DNA of 64,000 bases, taken from Cytospora piceicola. Taxonomy: Eukaryota > Ascomycota > Sordariomycetes > Diaporthales > Cytosporaceae. Positions 12,420 to 22,512 of the stretch are shown here, one piece after another (the first letter of the stretch is position 1; each line of letters opens with the position of its first letter). Below the pieces are notes generated by a model. That model was not told the origin of the DNA. It was given only the letters and a program-made list of their open reading frames with translations, and did not search any database. The position numbers were made by a program, and so were the translations under genes. Where the stretch lies: positions 1 through 64,000 of the forward strand of contig JALQBC010000016.1 in the NCBI GenBank assembly GCA_023375675.1, read 5' to 3'.

Positions 12420-15400
12420 AACCTATAACGGCTTTTATACTTATCGAATATAGCTATATTTTTAAAGTTTTTTAACGGTTTTTAAAAAAGCTAAACTTAA
12501 CTAATTTATTTAATATAAACTTTACGTTTTAATACTATACTTACTTTAAGTTTATTTTATACCGGCTTTTTATATACGTTAAAAATAGTTTTAACGTAAT
12601 ATTTAAGCTTTACTTTATTTTTATCTTTTTCCGGGATAATTAAAGGTAGCTAGTAATTATAAAAAGCTTAAAATAAAAATAAGTCGCTACTTACTTTTAA
12701 TAAAAGATTTATATAAAAACGTAAATATATACTTAACAGTACCTTTAGTTCTATAATATAAGAGTTTATTATAGTAGATATACGATATTTCTTATATAGC
12801 TAAATAAGTTTTTTAAAAGGTTAGTTAGTTTAAACGTTTTTAAAAAATAGTTAAACGTAATCTTTAATAATAAAGCGTTTTATAAAGCTATACTGTTAAT
12901 TAGCTACTTTCTTTATTTTCTATTAAATAATAGCTATAGCTATTTAAACGAATTCTATTACGTTTTTAAGCCGTTATATAAAGTCTTCGGCTTAAACGTA
13001 CGGCTTATAAGCCGATATAGTTAAACGTTATACTTATTAAATTAGCTTAATATAATAGCCGTATTAAAAGAAGAATAAGCTAATACCGATTATAAAAATA
13101 TCCCGGTTATTAATAATAAGCTACGCCTTTAAAAAGAATAAGCTTTAATTAAACTAAATATATATAATAAAAGCTTATAAATAATTAAAAACCTTTTAAT
13201 TAACTTATTCGGTAATACTATCGGTTTCGGGATAATATATAGTACTTAATTACTACTTAATACTAATAAGATTATAAAAACGTTTTTAAAATCTTTTTAT
13301 TTAGTTAAAGCTGCGGTTATTAGTTAAAACGTTAAAGAAACTATAAAATCGCTAATAACAGTTTAAAAACCGCTTAGTATAAGCTTTAGCTTTTATTATA
13401 GTTATAGCTTTAAATATAATAGCTTTATTTAGCCTATCTATAATAACTATAAAAAACTTAAAGTCCCCCGGATATTCTTAAAGTAAATAAGTTATAAAGT
13501 CGATAAATAACTCGCTTTATATCCGTTCGAAAACTAAAAAAGGCTTAAAAAGCCTTTTTTCCGATATCGTTAAACGGTCTTTTTTTTATAAACGTCGTAG
13601 TTTTTTATAAAGCGATATACTATATAATATATCTTAAGCTAAAAGTACTTATAACTAAGTAGCGAAATAATTATATTTTACTTAAAGTAGCTAAAGATAT
13701 AAAAGTTATAAGTATTTTAAATAAAGCTAGTATATAATAACTTTTACTTAAATACTTATATATTCTCTTAGAACTAAAAAATATAATTATTATTTATTTT
13801 ATACTTTACGATTAAAACGTTAAAAAGCGTATTATCTATTATTTATATATTAAAAAGAAAGCTTTTAGCCTTTTTATAAATAGCTTAAATAAGGCGGGGA
13901 TAGTTTACGTTATATTTAAAAGTAATATCTTATACGTTTTATAAGTTTTTATAAATAAATAACTCTTTATCTTAAAAAACTATTTTACTGTTAATAATAA
14001 AGGTAATAAGTTAAATAAAGCTACTTTAACGTTATTTCGAAAATAGCTATTTTTTATAAAATAATTAAATATCCTAACTTATAAAGCGTTTATTATTTAT
14101 CTTTTTCGGTATATTCTATTCCTTTTTAAATAGTATATTTAGTTATATTATAACGGCTTTTTTATAGTATTCGAGCTAAAAGCGGAAATATAAAAATTCT
14201 TTTAACTAATAAACTTAACGTTTTAAAAAACGTTAAGTTATTATAAAGTACTTTAAATTTTTATAGTTTAAATAAATAGTAAATAAAAAAGCTATATTAT
14301 AAAGCTCGGCGTTTTATATGTTTAAGTAGCTTATAATAATAAAGAGTTTTTTATTATAAATTTTATAATTACTTTTTATAAACGTAAGTTATTATAAGTA
14401 ATATATTACCGGGTAAAGTAGTTTATTATAATTTTATTAAAATAAGTAGCCTTTTAAAAAATACTTAAAGCTATTTACTTTAAAAAGTATATAAAAATTT
14501 AAATTATATTAAGTTAAAACCGGTTCGGTAATAAAGTAATACTTAAGCTATTTAAAAAAGACTTTTTACTTAGGTTTTTAATAAAAAAAAGTCTTTTTCT
14601 TTATAAAAAGTAAAAAAAGGCCGGTAATTTTTAAATAATTTTTAATAAACTACCGGTAAAAGTTAATAAAGCCGAAGAAGCTATATATACCTTTAAATAT
14701 ATTTAAAGCTTTTTAATCTTTAATAATAAATAGTTTTTTTAGGTTTATTTTAATTCCGACCCGGTTTTAATAATAAACTTAAAATATTTCGTTTTCTATA
14801 TACCGAACTTATATTTAAAGATATTTAAGTTAAAACTTATAGCTTATAAAACGTTTAAGATTTACTTAACTTTAATATTATAATCTTAATATATTCTATT
14901 AAAGTAAATAAGTATATCGTTAAAGTACGTTAAATAAATAATATCGAGGTATTTATATAATACTAAGTTAATATATTGTTAAAAGGTAATAAGTACTTCG
15001 AATAAGTTAAAAAGTATTACTAACTATTCGAAAAAACCGAATCGAGTTTAAAAAGCTATTTTTTACTTATCTTTTTTTTTAATATAAAGCTTATAAAAAG
15101 CCGTTCGAATATTAAGCTTAATAAACTACTTTACTTATAAAATACTTATAAATATTTCTTTAATAAAAAAGAAAAGGTACCGATCTATTCGAGTAATAAT
15201 ATTAAAAGTATAATAGTTTATATAAAAATAAACGTTTTTACTAGACTTTTTAACGAAAATAACTAATATATTTACTAATAAGCTACTTATTTATATATAG
15301 CCTTTATTAAGTAACTTAATAAATATTTTATAAAAAACTAAAAGCTTATTTTATAATATTTTATATAAAAAGCCTTATAAAGCTTTAACTAGCTTACTAT

Positions 15401-17000
15401 TTATATTAAAAATAAAATAAATTTTATAGTTAGCTTTTAAATAATATAATAAAAGCTTATTCCTTTTATCTTTATTAAAGAATTTAATAAAGTAAACGAA
15501 CTTTTATAAAAGGCAGTCGGTAATCTATACTTTAGTTTTTAAAGTAAATACTTTATTAATATTTATAAACGTTATAGTAAAAAGCTATATAATCGCTATT
15601 TATAAACGTTTACTTTATTATACTTTAGCTTTAAAAATAAACGTATTAACGTTTATAATAATATATTTCGAAATAAAAGTAAACCTTTATTTTTATACTT
15701 TAAAATTACTTACTTATCCGATTATAATATAATACTTATAAGCTATATAAGTAATATATTTTATTTCGACTTATAGCTTTTTTAAAATAATATTATAATA
15801 TAGATATAAGATAATATAAGCTTAAACGCGGTATTTATATCTATTAAGGTTAACGTTTAAAAAGGTTATTTTTAAAATAACTTTTAAAAAAATAATAGTT
15901 TTAAAGCTTACTACTTATTTTAAAGTATAAAAAGAGATAAAAAAATATATAAAGTAAAAGTTATAAATAAGTTAATTACTAACTATAAAGTAGTTTTTAT
16001 AACCGGTATTTACTAATACGTTAATAAACTTAATTTAATTATATAATAAGTTAATTATAAAAAGAGAACTATTTATAAGTAGCTTTATAGTTTTTAGCTT
16101 AAACTTAATACTTTTTAGCTTTTATATATAACTAAGTATAAAAGCTACTTATTTTCTATTTAAAGGCCGATTAAGTCTTTATTTTCTTTTTTTTCTTTTT
16201 AAGTAATAATAGCTTAAATATTACTTTATAAAAAAAGTATAGCTAGTAGTAAATAATAACAGTTTATATAATAGTCGAACTAAACGTAACGTAAATAAAG
16301 GTTTTCGTTTTTATATTATTAAATCTTTTTATTATTTATTTAATATACTTATTACTTTTTACTTTATCCGGCTTTTATAACGTTTATATTAGTTATTATA
16401 ATATCGTTATTTTTATCGATAATAACGTAGTATATTATTATTAACGTTTATTATTTCGATTATTTAAACGTATTTATATAAGAAGTAGCTAAATAGCTAC
16501 TTTTCTTTTTTAAGCTTAAACGTTTTATATTTTTTATAATTTTAAATATAGTTTTAACTTATTTCGTATAGTAAATCGGTATATTTATAAGTATAAGTTT
16601 TTTTTTTAGCTTATCGTTAATCGTTTCCGAAAAGATAATAAGCTTAGTTTTATTAAATTAAAAGATCTTTTTTAACTCGGAAAGTACTTATTCTTAGTTT
16701 ACGTAAAATAAAAAGAATTTTTAGTTTTCGTTTTATATAATTTTAAATAACTCTTATCTTACTTATACTAATATATTTTCGTTATAATAATAACTATAAA
16801 AGTACGTTATAAAAGTAATAAGGTTATAGTCTTAATTAAACTTACCGGTAGTATAGTAAAAGCTAATAAGCTTTTTCGCTACTTTTTTTAAACGATTATA
16901 AATTATATAGTATTTATTATAATTACTATCGATAAAGTCTATATCCCGATTAAGTTTATATTTTATTTACACTTCTTATAAGAGGTAGTATATCCGATTA
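12420..17000 (-). pseudogene. Gypsy gag-pol remnant of the outer copy
   Basis: Reverse complement of the inner copy's coding region, read from right to left. The reverse transcriptase catalytic block at 14904-14930 reads YFNDILIY, so a catalytic Asp is lost. The chromodomain end lies near 12450-12510, just before the break caused by insertion of the inner element. The remaining 3' internal 1.3 kb is at 3719-5005. Damage consists mainly of G-to-A and C-to-T changes. Confidence 0.8.
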
Positions 17001-17503
17001 TTATTAAACTTCTTAGGTTAAAAAAAAGGTTTATACTTTTTATTAGCTAAAAAGTTTCGGTTTATATTATTACGTTTTAAGCTTTAGTTATTATATAAGC
17101 TTAAAAATAATAGTTTTTTAAACGTAAAAGTAAGTTTTATTCGGTTTTCGTCGGAAGACGCTTTTCTTATAGCCGATATATTACTAGCCTATAATTAAGT
17201 ATAAATTTAATTAATAACTTATTTCGCTTCGGCTTTTTAAAAAGTATTTATAAACTACTTTTATAGTTTATAATAGCTTACTTCGCTACTTTTATATAGT
17301 TTTAAAATAACTTATATAAGTTCGTTATATTTATTAATACAGTTTTATTTATAAGCCTCGAATTATTACCTTTATAGCTATTAAAAGAAGTCTAATATAA
17401 AAATAAGTCGTTTTATTTTAAGTAAAGACTCGTTTAATATCGTTTTAAGCTATAACTACTCTTTAATAATACTATCGCCTATTATAATAGATAAAAGATT
17501 ATA

Positions 17504-17708
17504 TATAAAAGGCTAGCTTTTAAGTAGTTATAGAAAGGGATCTTATTACTATTTATAATCTTCTATAAGGGAAGATTTTAAGTAGCTGCTATAGTAGTAT
17601 GTAAAGCAGAGATTATACTGCTCTTAGGCGTTATAGCGTAGGTGTAGCGTTATAACGTAGGCTTCGGCCCGTGTGTGCCGAAGCCCCTGTAGGCTCTAAC
17701 CTGTAATA
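17504..17708 (-). repeat. 5' LTR of the outer gypsy element
   Basis: A 205-bp LTR. On the minus strand it begins TATTACAGG and ends CCTTTTATA; the ancestral ends, inferred from the other copies, are TGTTAC and CCTTTCACA. It is flanked by TAAGA at 17709-17713. It retains the GGCTTCGGC hairpin-like segment and the GCGTTATAGCGTAG repeats found in all four LTR copies. Confidence 0.92.
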
Positions 17709-17713
17709 TAAGA

Positions 17714-18570
17714 AGATCTTTATTCTATACACTTAACCGTTAGTCCGTTCAGAAGCCTATTTATTAGTCTTAAATAGCTACGGAAGCTATATAAAAGACG
17801 ATTTTATATAGCTTTACTTCTTAAATAACATATACCTTCTTTTCCTCCTTACTTATACCTCCTACGTCCTTTAACCTTTTAATCTCTTAGTCTTCTCTAC
17901 GCTTAAAAGGGCCTACCGGAAACACCTTTTAAGTTTAAGCCGTTATAACAGCTTCTCGGTTATAGGAAAGAGAAACTTTCTCTTCTACTTCGAAAAAGCC
18001 CGGAAAGAAAGTCTAACGTCTTTAAATATTAAAAGTAGTTAAAAGGCGGCCAGGTTATAGCTAGTCTCTATAGCTAAGCCGTTAATAAGCCCCCTTCTTC
18101 TTAAGAATCGAAATACAACGGTATAAAGACCTCGTACGCCTCTACAATCATTACAACGATTTTCTCCGATCAAATCTAATTAGAATAATCGTAATAAAGG
18201 CTCGAGATCTGTCTAGTTTACCCTTAAAAAAACCGTAAACCTTTAAGCCTAACTATATATCTTTTTAACTATTAAAGGCTATAATAACCGTACGTAAAGG
18301 CTATTATTTAAAAAGGTTAGAAATAGCTAGGACTATAAGGATATCGAATTAGTAGAAGCTAAAAAGGAGAACGAGGATTTAAAAAGTTAATTAGAAATTT
18401 TAAGGCCTTTTAAACGAAGGAAAGTCGACGTAAACCCTAACACCTCGTTTACTAATATCGAAGCTATTTATAGGTCGAAGATAAAGGCTAATAGCCTCGA
18501 AATTAGTTCTGATAAATCAGACAGGTCTGATTACCTTACAGATAAAGATTCCTGTATTAAAGTTAGTTAA
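17714..18570 (+). pseudogene. Pogo/Fot1 transposase, C-terminal half (broken)
   Basis: Continuation of the transposase begun at 2745, after the gypsy insertion. The end is the clearest part: a charged segment with NEDLKS is followed by RPFKRRKVDVNPNTSF and an acidic Ser-rich tail, ending at a TAA (18568-18570). The KRRK-V-NPNTSF pattern before an acidic tail is typical of the C-terminus of fungal pogo-type transposases. Stops and frame damage occur upstream. Only about 60 bases separate the stop codon from the right inverted repeat, as expected for a compact element. Confidence 0.75.
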
Positions 18571-18630
18571 TTATTAAGAAATTAAGTAGTAATTAAAGGG
18601 CTAGTTATAGTGGTGATCATTTAGGAAGCC

Positions 18631-18671
18631 GTTCTACTAAAGGGGGTGTTCCACTAATAGAGTGTTTAACT
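18631..18671 (-). repeat. Right terminal inverted repeat of the DNA transposon
   Basis: Read on the minus strand it starts AGTTAAACACTC and repeats the left terminus over 41 bp. The outer TA (18672-18673) completes the target-site duplication. Confidence 0.88.
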
Positions 18672-18673
18672 TA

Positions 18674-18948
18674 TTACAGACTAATTTACAAAGAAACTAC
18701 CCTAGGGTAAAAGCGAGTGTAACTTGAATTTATAGCTATAGAAGAGTTGTTGTACTATATATTGGTTATCTAAGCTTATGAAGTACTGAAGATGCTCCGG
18801 AACTTTCTCAGGCGACTAAGCCTGACAACACCTCTGATAGAGTGAAGTTCCACAGAACTCCCACATCGTGCGAGAGGATTACAGTGCCGGTTGAAGTCTA
18901 AACACTTTCCCTAGACACTTCGGTTATGGGTTAACAGAATCCATCACG
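18674..18948. other. Transition from TE block to normal-GC DNA
   Basis: Base composition changes abruptly at the end of the DNA transposon (18671). This short stretch holds one exact copy of the 12-bp palindrome TACCCTAGGGTA (18698-18709). No gene is seen. Confidence 0.6.
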
Positions 18949-19290
18949 TTAGTAGGACAGATTGATTTTTCTTCTACTTACAGCCTTACAGTTGCGCATT
19001 AAATCCACACAAATCGCTTCCTCCGAAACGACACATTTGAACCGCGTGTGGCTCCTGAACTCGACAATTTCGGGGGTTGCGGTCGAGTTGGACAGCCTAC
19101 CAATGACGGCGATCACGTCCGCTTCTACCTCGGCCTGAGTGATAGTGGATGGGCTGTCGTACCAGGTGTAGAAGAGCCCTGGAATAGTGGGTTTAACGAT
19201 TGGTTTGATCTTGCATGTGCATTTGCTCGTGGATGCGTGAGCGATGTAGTAAGAAAATCTAGTGGACAACCCGGAGTTGTTGTTTAGCAT
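18949..19290 (-). CDS. Hypothetical small ORF, possible gene remnant
   Basis: A 113-residue minus-strand frame from an ATG to a stop. Its middle part, roughly residues 25-100, has C-ending codons and balanced composition like the real genes in the window, and it contains several Cys residues. A GTAAGTAG sequence near the end could be an intron donor, in which case the true C-terminus lies elsewhere. No family is recognised and no signal peptide is visible. It lies 3' of the dead P450 and could be a surviving exon of another damaged gene. Confidence 0.25.
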   Translation of the reverse strand: MLNNNSGLSTRFSYYIAHASTSKCTCKIKPIVKPTIPGLFYTWYDSPSTITQAEVEADVIAVIGRLSNSTATPEIVEFRSHTRFKCVVSEEAICVDLMRNCKAVSRRKINLSY

Positions 19291-19376
19291 GGTAAAGTAG
19301 TACGCGTGACTTCACTTTGAGAGAGAAAATTGCCGTCTTGGTCGCGTTGAGATCAAATGGGCGCACTGAGGATAGA

Positions 19377-19688
19377 TCAGAACAATATCATTGTCTTGGA
19401 CTGACGAGGCTTACTGTTGTCCAGGAGTGTTGGGATGGTGATGAGCAGTTTCGATACTTTGATCGGTTTCTTGCCAGAGGTAGTCTGGACAGCTAACATT
19501 GAATAGATGTGATCCACCATTCTAGGGCCTGGCCACTTAGCCGCCAATACTTTAGGGGAGAGCAAGGCGTCATTGCCCAGAGTACCCAAGGCTGTGGTGT
19601 AAACCAAGCCGATGCCACCACTGGTAGGCATAAAAGCCTTGGCCGGTGATGGCGCTGAGATACACATTTTCGACAAGCTTGAACACAT
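19377..19688 (-). pseudogene. Unidentified coding remnant downstream of the P450 relic
   Basis: A 103-residue minus-strand frame. Residues 24-90 look protein-like (a GGIGLVYTTALGTLGND segment, then a basic KKPIKVSKLL stretch ending in a predicted hydrophobic strand), but no family can be named with confidence. The C-terminal part of an enzyme is plausible. It lies on the same strand as the P450 fragment at 19868, which suggests debris of a small enzyme cluster, but that is inference. Confidence 0.25.
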
Positions 19689-19867
19689 TTATCGTCAAAT
19701 GTCCATCATCTTAGTGAATCCGCTTTCGGAGATGTACATGCTGTATATAAGATCGTCTGTTTGTCAACTGTACTTGGTGCCCAGCTGTCCACCTAGGCGG
19801 TGGAGTCGAGCCCTCTCAAGAATTCCACTATCACCTTGTTCCGATAGATGCTCCAAGCTCGATTTTC

Positions 19868-20142
19868 TTAACCAACTCGACATTTCTGTCGCTCCTCGGC
19901 TTGATCGAACACTGGAACGGCAGAGTGTGAGAGACAAAACTTCCTTGTATCCCCACGAATAATCTCTCCCGTTGCTTTAGTGGTCGCCTTACTGTTTTCA
20001 AACACCGCCAATGTCTGCGCGATCATCAAAGACACACTAGAGTCCTCCAACGAACGGCCTTGACAGATCGGTCTGCTATACCTAAACACGTAGCTATATA
20101 GGCTGGGTTCTTCCTTTGGTCCGAGGAACCGCTAGAGATACT
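19868..20142 (-). pseudogene. Cytochrome P450, 3'-terminal fragment (degenerate)
   Basis: Minus-strand translation gives RFLGPKEEPSLYSYVFRYS directly followed by RPICQGRSLEDSS and then a helix reading LMIAQTLAVFENSKA. This is the PERF region, the heme-binding loop and the L helix of a fungal P450. The heme loop should read F-G-x-G-R-R-x-C-x-G; here the first Gly is Arg, the second Gly is Ser and the second Arg is Pro, while the heme-ligand Cys is kept. A TAG stop sits where the Pro-Glu of the PERF motif is expected, and no upstream P450 exons can be read. A relic of a gene probably destroyed near the TE block. Confidence 0.75.
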
Positions 20143-22339
20143 TGATATTCGACACAGGATATCATCTAGATCCTTGGTATACGGGACTTATACTTTGGAT
20201 AAATTATATGACATGCGGTTTCACTCGATATTCTTTAAAAAGGGTACCTATTTTGGTTAGTATAGGCTTATTTCATCCTACTCTTTTATAGACCACCCCC
20301 CGACTTTCTCAGAGGGAGAGGGTCGGGTCAGGGTTAAGACTTAAACCCCAATGATATAGCCCTTGCGTAACACCCTTCTTATCATGTGTATTATTTTTCT
20401 GTATATTTAGCTTAGAAGGGAGGTATGGTAAAATCGATGCCCCAATTGTAGTATAAATAAAGAATATCGAAAGTGTCAAGCTTGCTTGTAAAATGTGGTA
20501 GCAGTATTGGTACTGCTGTAGGTATATGTAGTATCAGACGAGCTACGTATCTAAGAAAGATAATAACAATAAGCACTTCTATATACAGCTAATATGTCTC
20601 CTTAGGTCTGAATAGTCCGATCAAGTGATCTTATCGATAAACAAATCTTAGAAGGCAGCCTTATAAACTTTTACTGGGCTTGAGTATTTCACCTTAACAA
20701 ATATAGGATATAAACAAACAACTAAACCACTAAACGAAAACACTAAACACAGTCTGGTCTCAGACTAGAACCATATGCACGCATTCATACATCATCAGAA
20801 GCACATCGTTATAATCAGAGACAGACATGCACAAGATGCCAAAGATGGAAGCCAGAAATCAGAGAAAGCCTCTTGCTGATAGGCCAGACAAGATCAATGC
20901 ACCCCTGCAGCACCTGCCCCCCCTGCCAGCTGCAATGCGCCAACACTGACAAAGACCGACATGTAGCAGGAGGTGGCAAGCTTATAGAAGGACATAGGCA
21001 AGAGAACCTGGGTATGTGATGTATACTATCATCCTCTACCTTCGCCTCCCATTTCCCTTCTTACCCTCTCCAAAATTCCTTCTCCCACAGTCCAACACGG
21101 GAAGGCTGTGCTGCAGGATTTTAACATTGTCACAGAGAGAATTGTGAGTGGCATGACAGGAACGGGATTAAAACAAGTTGTCAAGTGCATACTGGAAAAC
21201 ACAGTTTGACTTGAGTGGTTTGCATTTACAGTAGTCCGGAGAGAACACCTTTAATTAGGCAAGGCAGCCAACATCTGAATCGGAACTCTGGCCTCGGGGC
21301 GACGCAGCCCGGTAGCTGTGTCACCTCACCAGAGCTAGAGTATTCCGTCGGTCGCCCGAGTTAATACAGCCGCAGCCAACTGTCCGTCCTATTTCATTGT
21401 CTTACATTTTCGTTTTCGATCTGCTAAAAGCCTGCAGATAGTAAGACGCCGGAATATGTACATCTGCACTAATTACCCTAGGGTAGCAGCTTCTCCTGTA
21501 CCACCCTACTTAGAAGGACCTGGGTGCTGTAGATGTAGCCACGGGAAAATGCTAACTAAATAAATATTAATCTGACTGAAGGAATGTACTAATTCATTAA
21601 CGTTGATTTTCGATGAAAACAAGTAATACCCATATACTACGTGTCAGTGGACCTTAACTGCATTCGCTTCATTATCGCTCACAAGACGTCTTTGAACCTC
21701 GGCTTGGCCGCTTTAAACATGAAATGATGACGGGCTTGACGCCGAGCAACGCGGCTGGCAGGGCCGGATGACATGGATGCATTCGCTAGGGCCGCTGCCT
21801 GGGGACTTGGACGGCGCAGAGCTGGATCTGGATAGTGTTTGATACATGATGCCGGCGGACTGAATGTCTAGGAACCAGTTTCCGCAGCCTGAGGGCATAG
21901 TTTTCACCTGACCGTGCGGGGATCGATCAAAGCCGTCCATGATGCACCTATGCTGAAGAGCGCATGGTACATACTGCCGAAGAAGTATTTATTTTTTAAG
22001 CAAGCGGGAAAGGTATTTTGGCATAGAGACTGTTGCCGATGTCGCTGCTAGCCCTGGTACAACGTAGATTTCGTTAATATTTGTGATCTGCTTGTTCTCA
22101 GACTATATGTTCAATTGAGTCCAGGGGGTGTTCTTAATATAATCTTTGTGAGTAGTATCTGTCTCTCATGTTATCTGGCGTACTTACAACATATCTAACT
22201 ATGTTTTTACTTAGGTCCTAACTATTAAAAGAAAAACTTGAAGAAGAAAAAAAACTTCTTGTATATACGAAATAATAGGACATGGTTGATACACTGTAAG
22301 TCGAAATGCATCTTTGAATCTGTAGAAAACCAAAAAGCT
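20143..22339. other. Intergenic, no gene recognised
   Basis: Both strands contain only short frames without recognisable motifs. The TACCCTAGGGTA palindrome occurs at 21474-21485. The stretch 20340-20760 is AT-rich, and the rest has ordinary composition. Confidence 0.5.
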
Positions 22340-22346
22340 AAAAAAA
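22340..22346 (-). terminator. RNA polymerase III terminator of the tRNA gene
   Basis: A run of seven T on the minus strand, four bases after the discriminator base of the tRNA. It supports transcription by polymerase III. Confidence 0.8.
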
Positions 22347-22350
22347 GAGC

Positions 22351-22512
22351 TGCTCCCTGCCAGGATTGAACTGGCGATCTTCGCATTTCTGGTCATACTG
22401 ACAAAGTGACTTGCCGTATAAGAGCGACTAGTGGGATTGTTAGTCATTTGCTAATGACTCCTGTAATTTTGAGAATTCAAACTTACTGAGGTAACCACTG
22501 CTCCAAGGGAGC
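22351..22512 (-). tRNA. tRNA-Ile(UAU) with two intervening sequences
   Basis: On the minus strand the acceptor arms pair perfectly (GCTCCCT at 22506-22512 with AGGGAGC at 22352-22358, discriminator A at 22351). The T arm is GCCAG-TTCAATC-CTGGC, and the D arm has the AGTGGTTA loop with three GAG/CTC pairs. The anticodon loop CTTATA carries TAT (22418-22420), and the variable loop is AGATC. The canonical intron after position 37 is 22387-22416 (30 nt). A second insert, 22428-22486 (59 nt), separates position 26 from 27; it begins GTAAGT, contains GACTAAC and ends CTAG. Without both inserts the RNA is exactly 73 nt. In the anticodon stem four pairs form (TCGC/GCGA) and the pair next to the loop is T-T. 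The A-box and B-box are present. The isoacceptor assignment agrees with yeast tRNA-Ile(UAU), which also has an intron. Confidence 0.85.
22428..22486 (-). other. Spliceosomal-intron-like insert inside the tRNA gene
   Basis: A 59-nt insert between the D arm and the anticodon arm. It starts with GTAAGT (ideal fungal 5' splice site), has GACTAAC about 12 nt before the end (branch-site consensus), and ends CTAG. Its length is typical of pre-mRNA introns of filamentous fungi. Exact removal restores a standard 26/27 junction in the tRNA. Eukaryotic tRNA endonuclease normally cuts only at 37/38, so how this segment could be removed is not explained by known tRNA splicing. Confidence 0.7.

Larger units (their letters stand above)
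3514..17708 (-). mobile_element. Ty3/gypsy chromovirus, outer copy (minus strand), split by a nested copy
   Basis: Bounded by 205-bp LTRs at 17504-17708 (5' LTR on this strand) and 3514-3718 (3' LTR), with a 5-bp duplication TAAGA on both sides (3509-3513 and 17709-17713). The internal region lies in two blocks, 12108-17503 and 3719-5005. Together they make about 6.7 kb, the same as the internal region of the inner copy. Reverse-strand remnants include the reverse transcriptase motif YFNDILIY near 14904-14930, whose first catalytic Asp has become Asn by G-to-A change. A polypurine tract borders the 3' LTR (CTTCCCCTTCTTT on the plus strand, from 3722). Inactive. Confidence 0.92.
2593..18671 (+). 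mobile_element. Pogo/Fot1-type (Tc1-mariner) DNA transposon, split by nested retroelements
   Basis: Terminal inverted repeats of 41 bp with three mismatches lie at 2593-2633 and 18631-18671; each holds two copies of TAGTAGAACACCC or close variants. A TA dinucleotide (2591-2592 and 18672-18673) is the target duplication expected of Tc1-mariner elements. Removing the retroelement insertion (3514-17713, counting one duplication copy) leaves about 1.88 kb, a usual length for Fot1/pogo elements of fungi. It encodes a broken transposase on the plus strand. It is the oldest layer of a three-level nest. Confidence 0.88.

Noticed and set aside
5006..17708. Giant palindrome as a gene-amplification structure
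   Set aside because: Target duplications and equal 205-bp LTRs show two independent insertions of one family in opposite orientation, which explains the inverted repeat fully.
22211..22447. 78-codon minus-strand frame over the tRNA region
   Set aside because: It overlaps the tRNA gene, which explains the sequence far better; the translation has no protein features.
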